From: CAYSBK01 sp964429265
GTDB taxonomy: Bacteria > Planctomycetota > Phycisphaerae > Sedimentisphaerales > Anaerobacaceae
DNA length: 6,547 nt
Assembly (NCBI GenBank): GCA_964429265.1
Contig: CAYSBK010000142.1
Coordinates: 1 to 6,547 of the forward strand
Direction of reading: 5' to 3'
Below, piece by piece: positions 1 through 6,196 of the stretch (the stretch's first letter is position 1; the number at the start of each line of letters is the position of its first letter). The notes under the pieces were generated by a model. It made no database searches, was not told where the DNA came from, and saw only the letters and a program-made list of their open reading frames with translations. The translations under genes were made by a program, and so were the position numbers.

Positions 1-152
1 TGTTTCTAACCAACGTGGTTATGCAGATACTGCCGGTCGGCCGCGTGGAAAGGCACAGCGTCGGCAGCGGCGAACCGGGCGAGGTTACCAAAAGACTAAT
101 AAAGGCTTTCCAGGAAGTGGTAACGGCTTGTTGCAGGGGAGGTGACGAATGA
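1..152 (+). CDS. Class IV aminotransferase, C-terminal end (5' truncated by window)
   Basis: This is the tail of a PLP-dependent fold-type IV aminotransferase (branched-chain or D-amino-acid aminotransferase / aminodeoxychorismate lyase family). Complete codons run from base 3 to the TGA at 150-152, about 49 residues. The visible stretch opens with FLTN and continues VMQILPVGRV, then a VGSGEPG turn followed by VTKRLIKAF. In the family, the 'FLTNS...MPV' strand and the 'VGDGxPGPVTRRL' segment close the C-terminal domain near the PLP phosphate site, and a helix of roughly this length ends the protein. The stop codon overlaps the next start in an ATGA at 149-152, so the two genes are probably co-transcribed and translationally coupled. 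Substrate cannot be assigned: the catalytic lysine and specificity loops lie upstream of the window. The family call is fairly secure; ilvE, dat or pabC cannot be told apart. Confidence 0.75.
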   Translation, partial: FLTNVVMQILPVGRVERHSVGSGEPGEVTKRLIKAFQEVVTACCRGGDE

Positions 153-808
153 CCGGCGGTACTTCGTCTCAGCAAACCTTCGAACCGAGGGGCGTGGTTG
201 AGCGGCAGCTTGAAAGCGACGAGCAGGTTGTCTGGTGGGGCCAGCCCAGAAGTTCTGCGATGGTGAGATTGTCTCTGCGCAGGGACAGGGTCTTTTTTGG
301 CGTGTTGTGCATATGTGTGGCGATGCTTGCTGCGGTTACGATCTACAGGGACGTACGCGACGGCAAGGACGTAAACTGGCCCGCCAGTGCGGTCGGCGTT
401 GTATTCGTGGGGGTGGGCGTGTGGCTGGTGATGTCACCACTATGGGCGAGGCGACGAGCAAAGAAGACCGTTTACGCGCTGACCGACCGACGGGCGATGA
501 TAATTACCGTTGGACGCCACACCACCGTCCGCTCCCTGGGGCCGGGTGACCTTGAAGAAGTACCCATCAAGAGACAACGACGCGACGGCAGCGGAGACCT
601 TGTATTGCAGCGACGTGTCAGCTATTATGCGAGCGGGCGGGGCACGAGGCAGAGAGTCGTGGAGACGGGTTTTTTCGGTGTAGAAGATGTCGACGAGGTC
701 GAAAAGAAGTTTCGCGAATTGATACGGAAGTGGTCGGATGAACGTAGCCGAAATAGCCAGGGTGACCGAGACGATAGCACCGCTGAAGCTCGCCCAGCAG
801 TGGGATAA
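149..808 (+). CDS. Two-TM membrane protein with bacterial PH-like domain
   Basis: This is a predicted inner-membrane protein of 219 residues with no assignable reaction. An N-terminal soluble segment carries the 'L-x-x-D-E-x-V-x-W-x-G-Q-P' motif (residues 21-33) typical of proteins with bacterial PH-like (bPH/DUF304-type) domains. Two hydrophobic segments follow, at about 48-66 and 79-97, then an Arg/Lys-rich cytoplasmic flank. A PH-like beta domain begins at 'YALTDRRAMII' (109-119) and ends in an amphipathic helix (DVDEVEKKFRELIRKW, 180-195). The start is well supported by GGGGAGGTG just upstream and by the ATGA overlap with the preceding aminotransferase. The last ~22 residues, from about 198, are hydrophilic, follow the natural end of the PH helix, and are encoded within the start of the next gene (71 bp overlap). 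They may be a by-product of a frameshift. The fold call is good; the role is unknown. Confidence 0.8.
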   Translation: MTGGTSSQQTFEPRGVVERQLESDEQVVWWGQPRSSAMVRLSLRRDRVFFGVLCICVAMLAAVTIYRDVRDGKDVNWPASAVGVVFVGVGVWLVMSPLWARRRAKKTVYALTDRRAMIITVGRHTTVRSLGPGDLEEVPIKRQRRDGSGDLVLQRRVSYYASGRGTRQRVVETGFFGVEDVDEVEKKFRELIRKWSDERSRNSQGDRDDSTAEARPAVG

Positions 809-1847
809 CGTGGGATTGCTGGTAGGCAGCGAGCGTCGGCAGGTACGACGAGTTCTGCTGACGATAGATGTCACGAGGGAGGTTGTGGCCGAAGCCCGGG
901 CGGCGAAGACGGATTTGATTATCAGTTATCATCCGGTAATCTGGGACGGGCTAAGGCAAATCCGACCCGACGGGCCGGGTGCGGTGGTGTTCGAGCTGAT
1001 TCGCAGCGGCATCGCGGTCTTTTCGATTCACACGGCGCTGGATGCGGCCGTCGGCGGAGTCAATGACGGCCTGGCGGAGATTCTGGGGATTGAGCACGCC
1101 GAGCCGCTGGGCGACTACGTTGAGCCGGCCGATGGCGATAGGTACAAGCTGGTGGTATTCGTTCCGGCCGATGCGGTCGACAAAGTAGCCGAGGCGGTGT
1201 TTTCAGCAGGAGCAGGGCAGATCGGCAACTACAGCAAGTGCAGTTTTCGCAGCGAAGGCACCGGCGGTTTCTTTGCCGAGAAAGGTGCGTCGCCGACGGT
1301 CGGGCGAAAAGGAAGACTCGAAGAAGTGCCGGAGGTGCGATTTGAGACGGTTGTGCCGGCGGCGCAGCTTGCCGAGTGTGTCAGCGCAATGAAGAAGGCC
1401 CATCCGTATGAGACACCGGCGTTCGATTGCTACCGGCTCGGCGGGGTCGAACGTTTCGGGCTGGGGCGCATCGGAAAGCTGGCCGAGCCGCTTTCGGTTG
1501 AACAGGTGCTGGAGCGGGTCAGGAAACATACCGGTGCCGGAGCCGTTGGGATTGTGGGCGGTCGGCCCAGGCGCGTAAGAATAGCGGCGGTGTGCGCGGG
1601 TTCCTGCGGGAAGCTGATAAATGCGGTCATCGCGGCCGGTGCCGACTTGTACCTTACCGGAGAACTGAAGCACCACCACGCGCTTGCGGCGCGGCAAGCA
1701 GGGCTGACCTGCATTTGCCTCGGCCATAGCGTCTCGGAGCGATTCATCCTGAGGAAACTTGCACGGGAACTGCGAAACCGCCTGAAAAACGTGAGCATCA
1801 GAATAAGCAAAAAGGATAGAGACCCATTTGAATGGAAGCAACTATGA
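738..1847 (+). CDS. Nif3/YqfO-like dinuclear metal-centre protein
   Basis: This is a Nif3 family protein (often labelled 'GTP cyclohydrolase 1 type 2 homologue'). The family forms hexameric toroids with a two-metal site; its physiological reaction is not firmly settled. At 369 residues it has the long YqfO architecture: a Nif3 N-half (1-125), an inserted CutA1-like domain (about 133-237, with YKLVVFVP and AHPYETPAFD), and a Nif3 C-half (240-369). Visible metal-site motifs are SYHPVIW (H65), HTALDAAVGGVND (D102) and CLGHSVSE (H330, E334). The first His of the usual HH pair is Tyr64, as I recall for eukaryotic NIF3L1 proteins. The start is set by the family N-terminus (ending QQWDNVGLLVG) and by GGAAG seven bases upstream. 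It overlaps the PH-protein gene by 71 bp and the scpB start by 4 bp. Family assignment is near certain; function in this organism is open. Confidence 0.95.
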   Translation: MNVAEIARVTETIAPLKLAQQWDNVGLLVGSERRQVRRVLLTIDVTREVVAEARAAKTDLIISYHPVIWDGLRQIRPDGPGAVVFELIRSGIAVFSIHTALDAAVGGVNDGLAEILGIEHAEPLGDYVEPADGDRYKLVVFVPADAVDKVAEAVFSAGAGQIGNYSKCSFRSEGTGGFFAEKGASPTVGRKGRLEEVPEVRFETVVPAAQLAECVSAMKKAHPYETPAFDCYRLGGVERFGLGRIGKLAEPLSVEQVLERVRKHTGAGAVGIVGGRPRRVRIAAVCAGSCGKLINAVIAAGADLYLTGELKHHHALAARQAGLTCICLGHSVSERFILRKLARELRNRLKNVSIRISKKDRDPFEWKQL

Positions 1848-2437
1848 CAGAACGGCCCGAGCCAACCAGCGTTGAAAATGAGCAGGCTGAAACACCACGT
1901 CATCAGGACGCAGCGGAGCCGACTCTCGAATCGGTGGTGGAGGCGGTCTTGTTTGCAAGCGATGAACCGCTGACGGCGGCCAGGCTGGCCGATATCGTCG
2001 AAACCGATGTCAGGCAGGTGCGACGGTGCATTGAAGCGCTCAATGAGAAATACGGTGCGGCAAACAGTGCTTTCAGAATAGAACAGATAGCCGGCGGCTA
2101 CCAGATGCTGACGCTGAGCATCTACAATCCCTGGTTGAAGAAGCTGCTTCGCGTCCGCAGCGACACCAAGCTCAGCGCCGCGGCGCTGGAGACGCTGGCG
2201 ATAATTGCGTACAAACAGCCCATTATCCGCGCCGATATTGAAGCGATTCGCGGGGTGGCCTGCGGGGAGATGATACGCAATCTGATGTACAAGGGGCTGG
2301 TGAAGATCGTCGGCAGGGCCGAGGTAATCGGCCGGCCTATGCTTTACGGCACCACCAGGAAGTTTCTGGAAACGTTCGGCCTCAATTCGCTCAAGGACCT
2401 GCCGAAGGCCGAAGAGCTGAAGAAACCGCCTTCGTGA
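1844..2437 (+). CDS. scpB: Segregation and condensation protein B (ScpB)
   Basis: ScpB is the winged-helix (kite) subunit that, with ScpA, completes the bacterial SMC condensin complex in chromosome compaction and segregation; it acts in the cytoplasm on the nucleoid. The protein is 197 residues from this start, within the usual family length. After a polar, disordered ~25-residue N-terminus come winged helix 1 (LESVVEAVLFASDEPLTAARLADIV and the following ~60 residues) and winged helix 2. The family hallmark TLAIIAYKQPIIRADIEAIRG precedes a GLVKIVGRAEVIGRPMLYGTT wing and the conserved FLETFGLNSLKDLP end. Two ATGs are possible. The one at 1844 forms an ATGA overlap with the nif3-like stop and has GGAAG five bases upstream; the one at 1832 would add four residues and has only a weak upstream purine run. 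No scpA or smc is in the window, so the partner must be encoded elsewhere. Confidence 0.95.
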   Translation: MTERPEPTSVENEQAETPRHQDAAEPTLESVVEAVLFASDEPLTAARLADIVETDVRQVRRCIEALNEKYGAANSAFRIEQIAGGYQMLTLSIYNPWLKKLLRVRSDTKLSAAALETLAIIAYKQPIIRADIEAIRGVACGEMIRNLMYKGLVKIVGRAEVIGRPMLYGTTRKFLETFGLNSLKDLPKAEELKKPPS

Positions 2438-2447
2438 GGTTGGTTTT
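2423..2447. terminator. Candidate bidirectional terminator hairpin at scpB end
   Basis: AAACCG (2423-2428) and CCT (2429-2431) pair with AGG (2437-2439) and TGGTTT (2441-2446) around the loop TCGTG, with one bulged T and one G-U pair. The A-run on one side and T-run on the other mean the hairpin could act on both strands. That suits its place between convergent genes, where only 21 bp separate the scpB stop from the hydrolase stop. The stem is weak and includes the scpB stop codon, so this is a tentative call. Confidence 0.3.
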
Positions 2448-2458
2448 GCCGGACGTTG

Positions 2459-3703
2459 TCACGGGCTCTGGGGCGTGCGGTCCGGCCGGAAAAGTCGCAG
2501 GGCGGCCTGATTGGTTCTTACCGCGCCAGCCGGGACGGGATGTGACTTATCGAAAACGAACATTTGTTCGGGTTTTTCTATAACGACGGCACTTTCATCA
2601 ATTGAACCATCCGGCGCGGTTACCTTATCGAGCGACAGTCCGAGATGCGCCGCCATAAACTTGTACATCGGCACGCGCTTCGAATAACCGTAATCGTGGC
2701 CTTCGTCGGGCAGGTGTACGTTCCGGACCATCGAAGCCGCCCCGTAAAGGCGGTACACGTTGCGAATGTAGGGAAACTCGACGGTGGGGACGTTTTTGGT
2801 CCAGTCCTTGCCGTCGGAGATAATCAACTGCGGCCGGGGCGCGGCAATCGCGGCTATCTCGGCGTTGTTGGTTTGGTGGGTTCGGCTTTTGTGGATGGGC
2901 ATACCGCTTTCGCAAATACAGCCGCCGAAGAAGTGGGCCGAGACCATAACCACCGGCACCGAAACGTGCACCCGCTTATCGACCGCCGCCAAGAGAAAAG
3001 TCTGGGTGCCGCCGCCCGATGCTCCCGTCACGGCGATACGGTTCGGGTCCACCTGCTCAAGCGAAAGCAGAAAATCAACCGCCCTGATGCTGTTCCACAG
3101 TTGCAGTTTGAGCACCTTCGGCGCCCTGTGGGCAAAGCCCAGCTTTTTCGATTCCCCCCAGCCGACCATATCGTAACTGAGGACAACCGCCCCCATTCTG
3201 GCCAGGGTCCCACAGCGGTGTTGCATATCCGGGCGGAAACGCCCCCCGCCGTTCGGCCTGGGGAAATGCCCGTGCGGGCAAAGAACCGCTGCGAAAGGCC
3301 CCTTGCCGGCGGCGGGACGATACAGATTGCCGGTGACAAAAAAGCCCGGCAGGCTCTCGAAGGCGACGTTTTCGACGGTGTAGCCGGTGTAACGTCGCCT
3401 ACTGTGAACAATCGGTTTCAGCGGACACTTTTTCGGCGGCGGCAGCAACTCGGCGCCACGCAAGATACCTTCCCGGATTTGCTGGGCCCTGGCCTCGAAC
3501 TCTTCGCGGGTTGAATATGTCTCGGCGAACCGGGCAAGCTGTTCGGCGGCGGCCCGTTCGCTGAGGTAACGGCCGCGGCACAACTGGATTTGACCTTCGT
3601 TGGCATCATCAGCGAAGCAGCGGCCGGCAGCGCCAGGCAACGACAGTATCGCGATGTAGAAAAGCACCGCCGGGGCGAAGGCCAAAAAGCTGCATCGTCG
3701 CAT
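2459..3703 (-). CDS. Secreted alpha/beta hydrolase, acetylxylan-esterase-like
   Basis: This is an exported serine hydrolase, probably a carbohydrate (acetyl/acyl) esterase acting in the periplasm or outside the cell; the exact substrate is not readable. It has 414 residues. Residues 1-31 are a Sec-type signal peptide: MRRC, a hydrophobic core at 7-27, and likely cleavage after CFA before DDANE. A helical N-terminal region (45-90) leads into a beta entry (YTGYTVENVAFESLPGFFVTGNLYRP) and the oxyanion-side CPHGH (142-146). The nucleophile elbow is TGASGGG (Ser229). The acid is probably in IISDGKDW (Asp297 or Asp300) and the base is His336 in DEGHDYG. The start is chosen at the ATG with AGGAGGA seven bases upstream; a reading frame open 28 codons further upstream lacks such a site and would destroy the signal peptide. 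It is convergent with scpB and divergent from avtA. Similar proteins are common among polysaccharide-degrading planctomycetes (family knowledge). Confidence 0.85.
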   Translation of the reverse strand: MRRCSFLAFAPAVLFYIAILSLPGAAGRCFADDANEGQIQLCRGRYLSERAAAEQLARFAETYSTREEFEARAQQIREGILRGAELLPPPKKCPLKPIVHSRRRYTGYTVENVAFESLPGFFVTGNLYRPAAGKGPFAAVLCPHGHFPRPNGGGRFRPDMQHRCGTLARMGAVVLSYDMVGWGESKKLGFAHRAPKVLKLQLWNSIRAVDFLLSLEQVDPNRIAVTGASGGGTQTFLLAAVDKRVHVSVPVVMVSAHFFGGCICESGMPIHKSRTHQTNNAEIAAIAAPRPQLIISDGKDWTKNVPTVEFPYIRNVYRLYGAASMVRNVHLPDEGHDYGYSKRVPMYKFMAAHLGLSLDKVTAPDGSIDESAVVIEKPEQMFVFDKSHPVPAGAVRTNQAALRLFRPDRTPQSP

Positions 3704-3710
3704 ATATGCG

Positions 3711-3717
3711 TCCTCCT
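3711..3717 (-). promoter_or_regulatory. Strong ribosome binding site fixing the hydrolase start
   Basis: On the minus strand AGGAGGA (within AAAGGAGGA) sits seven bases before the ATG at 3703. It decides between this start and the longer reading frame that opens at 3787, because only this ATG has such a site and only it places the signal peptide at the N-terminus. Confidence 0.8.
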
Positions 3718-3759
3718 TTCGACAACTGCCGCACACAGCCAAAGCCGGCAGAGCACACA

Positions 3760-3787
3760 ATGTTAGAGCCGGCGATGGTGGTTGCAA
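3760..3787 (-). promoter_or_regulatory. Candidate sigma70-like promoter for the secreted hydrolase
   Basis: On the minus strand TTGCAA (3787-3782) is followed after 16 bases by TAACAT (3765-3760). Each box matches the sigma70 consensus at four of six positions. Transcription would begin near 3753, giving a ~50-nt leader that contains the strong ribosome binding site. This is the best pair I found in the divergent region on this strand, but the match is modest and could be chance. Confidence 0.3.
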
Positions 3788-3842
3788 GAGGAAAAATGAG
3801 GGACCTTGCCGGGGCGCAGTCCGACCGGCCGGTGCGTGCCAG

Positions 3843-3871
3843 TTTACAACAGGCTCGAATGCTGTTACAAA
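3843..3871 (+). promoter_or_regulatory. Candidate promoter for avtA, giving a near-leaderless mRNA
   Basis: TTTACA (3843-3848) and TACAAA (3866-3871) are separated by 17 bases and match the sigma70 boxes at five and four of six positions. The expected transcription start is about 3878, only two bases before the avtA ATG at 3880. No Shine-Dalgarno sequence precedes that ATG, which fits leaderless initiation. The same geometry is seen upstream of the Tat-exported isomerase gene. The rest of the 176-bp divergent region (3704-3879) shows no other clear element besides those listed. Confidence 0.4.
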
Positions 3872-3879
3872 TGCACGGT

Positions 3880-5136
3880 ATGAAGCTTTCGCGATTCGGT
3901 GAAAGGGTTTCGACCGGCAGCGGCATAGGCCAGCTTATGGAGGACCTGGGCCGGGCCATCAACGACAGGCACGACCTGTTGATGCTGGGCGGTGGCAATC
4001 CTGCCCATATTCCTGCGGTTGAGGCTTGCCTGCGGGAATATATGCTCGAGATGCTTGACGACGGCCGGCGATTCGAGCAGGTCATAGGTAATTATGACCC
4101 TCCGCAGGGCAACCGGGCCTTTATAGAGGCGACTGCATCGCTGCTGCAGAGGCAGCTCGGCTGGGACGTTGGGCCTGAGAACATAGCCATTACAAACGGC
4201 AGTCAATCGGCCTTCTTTATCCTTTTTAACATATTCGCAGGCCGGTTCAGCGACGGGACGTTCCGGAAAATACTGCTGCCGCTTACACCGGAGTATATCG
4301 GTTATGCTGACCTGGGGCTGGGGGACGACCTTTTCGTGGCAACAAGGCCGCAAATTGAGCATATCGACGGCCGTATCTTCAAGTACCACGTTGACTTTGA
4401 CGCAATAGAGGTTACCGACGACACAGGGGCGATTTGCATATCCCGCCCGACGAACCCGACGGCTAACGTCCTGAGCGATGCGGAACTTCGCAAACTAAGC
4501 CGACTTGCACAGGACAATGACATTCCGCTGATTATCGACAGCGCGTACGGGGCGCCCTTTCCGGGGATTATATTTACGGAAGCAGAACCTTTCTGGAACG
4601 AGAACGTGATCGTGTGTATGAGCCTTTCGAAGCTGGGGCTGCCGGCGGCGCGAACGGGAATCGTGGTCGCCAACAAGGAGGTAATCAGCCTGATTTCGAA
4701 GGTCAACGCGATCGTGAGCCTGGCGCCGGGCGGGTTGGGGGCGGCGCTTGCTACCAGGATGGTAAGCGACGGACGGATAATAGAGTTGAGCCGGCAGGTC
4801 ATCAGGCCGTACTACCAGAAAAAAGCAACCGAGGCCCTCCAGCAGGTGCTGGATTTGTTCGACGGAACGGATTTTTACGTCCACAAACCCGAAGGGGCAT
4901 TCTTCCTGTGGCTGTGGTTCAAGGGCCTGCCCATCAGCGACCAGCAGCTTTACGACCGGCTGAAGCAGCAAGCAGTAGTGGTCGTTCCCGGCAGGCATTT
5001 TTTCCCCGGTTTCAGGCAGAAGTGGCGCCACAAGCAGGAATGCATTCGAGTCAGCTACGCCCAGGATGCGAGGGTCGTTTCGCGAGGGCTTCGGGTTATA
5101 GCACAGCAGGTCAAGCAGGCATACCAGGACGGCTGA
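3880..5136 (+). CDS. avtA: Valine-pyruvate aminotransferase (AvtA)
   Basis: This is a PLP-dependent class I/II aminotransferase that interconverts valine + pyruvate and 2-oxoisovalerate + alanine in the cytoplasm, linking alanine and branched-chain amino acid pools. From this start it is 418 residues, against 417 for E. coli AvtA, and resembles it along its whole length. Signature stretches are GSGIGQLMEDL (14-23), MLGGGNPA (35-42), NYDPPQG (71-77), TNGSQSAFF (105-113), PEYIGYADLGL, SRPTNPTANV (N192), IIDSAYGAPFPGIIF (D220, Y223), CMSLSKLGLPAAR (Schiff-base K251), LAPGGLG, HKPEGAFFLWLWFK and CIRVSYA (R390, carboxylate binding). The start is chosen by homology (MKLSRFGERV). The frame stays open upstream to 3706, and an ATG at 3796 has a GAGG-type site, so a form ~28 residues longer is possible. 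It is probably monocistronic, with its own promoter and a hairpin after the stop. Confidence 0.93.
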   Translation: MKLSRFGERVSTGSGIGQLMEDLGRAINDRHDLLMLGGGNPAHIPAVEACLREYMLEMLDDGRRFEQVIGNYDPPQGNRAFIEATASLLQRQLGWDVGPENIAITNGSQSAFFILFNIFAGRFSDGTFRKILLPLTPEYIGYADLGLGDDLFVATRPQIEHIDGRIFKYHVDFDAIEVTDDTGAICISRPTNPTANVLSDAELRKLSRLAQDNDIPLIIDSAYGAPFPGIIFTEAEPFWNENVIVCMSLSKLGLPAARTGIVVANKEVISLISKVNAIVSLAPGGLGAALATRMVSDGRIIELSRQVIRPYYQKKATEALQQVLDLFDGTDFYVHKPEGAFFLWLWFKGLPISDQQLYDRLKQQAVVVVPGRHFFPGFRQKWRHKQECIRVSYAQDARVVSRGLRVIAQQVKQAYQDG

Positions 5137-5162
5137 CCGGTGGGGGTGCCCGGCGGTGTTTT
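5136..5162 (+). terminator. Candidate Rho-independent terminator after avtA
   Basis: ACCGGTGGG (5136-5144) pairs with CCCGGCGGT (5149-5157) with one G-G mismatch and one G-U pair around a GGTG tetraloop. One base later comes TTTT (5159-5162). The hairpin begins on the last base of the avtA stop codon, and the -35 box of the next gene follows three bases after the T-run, so termination and re-initiation would be back to back. The T-run is short, which keeps confidence moderate. Confidence 0.45.
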
Positions 5163-5164
5163 AC

Positions 5165-5194
5165 TTGACTGCCCGGCGCGGCCCCTGCTACAAT
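5165..5194 (+). promoter_or_regulatory. Near-consensus sigma70 promoter immediately before the Tat-isomerase start
   Basis: TTGACT (5165-5170) and TACAAT (5189-5194) each match the consensus at five of six positions with an 18-base spacer. Transcription should start near A5201, three bases before the ATG at 5204. The nine bases between the -10 box and the ATG contain no Shine-Dalgarno sequence, so the mRNA would be effectively leaderless. An alternative ATG at 5156 lies upstream of the promoter and is excluded by it. Confidence 0.65.
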
Positions 5195-5203
5195 GACGCA
5201 ACT

Positions 5204-6127
5204 ATGGCTGGCAATGTCGGTAGAAACGGCCCGTCGTCGGAGCGCATCAGTCGCCGGCACGTCTTGAAGCAGGCCGGGGGCATTGGTGCCGTGGCCGTTA
5301 TGGCTTCAGCTTGTAGCAGGGCAACTGTGAAACACTCCGCGAAAAGACGACCCGTCAAAGGCAGAATCAAGCAGTCCATCGCCTACTGGTGCTTCGAGAA
5401 ATACTGGGATGTGGAGCAGACGTGTCGAATTGCGGTCCAATTGGGATGCCGGAGTGTCGAACTGGTCGAACCGGAATACTGGCCCACGCTGAAGAAGTAC
5501 GGCCTGGTCTGCGCGCTGTACGGCAGCCACTGGTTCGACAAGGGGATGAACAATCCGAGGTATCACGATATGTGCATCGCGAAGATGCGCAGGTCCATCG
5601 ACCTGTGCTCGGAACACGGCTTTCCGAACGTCATCACCTTCACCGGTTTCAGAGAGGACATCCCCGACGACGTCGGCATCAGGAACTGCGTTGAGGGTTA
5701 CAAGAAGATCATCGGCTATGCCGAGCAGAAGAAAGTAAACCTGTGCCTTGAGATTCTCAACAGTCGCGTGGATGTTGAAATGAAAGGACACCCCGATTAT
5801 CAGGGTGACCACACCGACTACTGTATGGAGATCATAAAACAGGTCGGCTCGCCGAGAATGAAGCTGCTGTTTGATGTCTATCACGTCCAGATTATGGACG
5901 GCGACATCATCAGTCGAATCCGGCAATACAAGGACTATATCGGCCACTACCACGTTGCCGGCAATCCCGGCCGGGGCGAGCTTGACGATTCGCAGGAGAT
6001 AAATTACCCCGCCGTTATGAAGGAAATCCTCAAGGCCGGCTACACCGGCTACGTGGGGCAGGAATTCCTGCCCACCCGCGACCCGCTCGAAAGCCTCACA
6101 CAGGCTGTTGAGATTTGTGATGTTTGA
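5204..6127 (+). CDS. Tat-exported hydroxypyruvate-isomerase-like TIM-barrel protein
   Basis: This is a sugar phosphate isomerase/epimerase family (AP-endonuclease-2 fold) protein closest in appearance to hydroxypyruvate isomerases; the substrate is unproven. It has 307 residues. The N-terminus is a twin-arginine signal: SRRHVLK at 16-22, a hydrophobic GGIGAVAVMASA stretch, and Cys37 directly after ASA. It could therefore be a Tat lipoprotein or be cleaved there. The barrel starts at about 55 (IKQSIAYWCFEKYWDVEQTC). Family metal and catalytic residues are visible: E183 (CLEILNS), D224 and H227 (LFDVYHVQI), H250 (GHYHVAGNPGR) and E287 (VGQEF). The start follows from the Tat motif position and the promoter nine bases upstream; there is no ribosome binding site. 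No terminator is obvious in the 69 bp to the convergent gene at 6197. Export is inferred from the signal. The family call is secure. Confidence 0.88.
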   Translation: MAGNVGRNGPSSERISRRHVLKQAGGIGAVAVMASACSRATVKHSAKRRPVKGRIKQSIAYWCFEKYWDVEQTCRIAVQLGCRSVELVEPEYWPTLKKYGLVCALYGSHWFDKGMNNPRYHDMCIAKMRRSIDLCSEHGFPNVITFTGFREDIPDDVGIRNCVEGYKKIIGYAEQKKVNLCLEILNSRVDVEMKGHPDYQGDHTDYCMEIIKQVGSPRMKLLFDVYHVQIMDGDIISRIRQYKDYIGHYHVAGNPGRGELDDSQEINYPAVMKEILKAGYTGYVGQEFLPTRDPLESLTQAVEICDV

Positions 6128-6196
6128 GGTCCACTGACATAGATTGGGGTCCGGGGTGTGCGTGCAGGTGGGGCAAGTACGGCGAGAGTTCTTCCC

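Noticed and set aside
440..874. Minus-strand open frames over the PH-like and nif3 genes
   Set aside because: They are shadows of well-supported plus-strand genes, with arginine/proline/serine-rich translations and no ribosome binding site or motif.
2448..2486. Inverted repeat GCCGGAC / GTCCGGC near the hydrolase stop
   Set aside because: Only 7 bp with a 25-base loop and no T-run on either strand. Chance is likely in GC-rich sequence.
2645..3514. Long plus-strand open frame (289 codons) antisense to the secreted hydrolase
   Set aside because: The opposite strand encodes a protein with a signal peptide and a complete Ser-Asp-His set. The antisense product shows no recognisable motif and its length is expected in GC-rich coding DNA.
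3704..3787. N-terminal extension of the secreted hydrolase by 28 codons
   Set aside because: The ATG at 3703 has a strong Shine-Dalgarno sequence and puts the signal peptide at the N-terminus. The extension would bury it.
3706..3879. N-terminal extension of avtA by 58 codons
   Set aside because: It would begin three bases from the divergent hydrolase start and inside that gene's ribosome binding site region, with no similarity to AvtA. The E. coli enzyme length and the promoter position both favour 3880.
6128..6196. Search for a terminator between the convergent isomerase genes
   Set aside because: No stem with a T-run was found. Short partial complements such as GAG/CTC are too weak to report.
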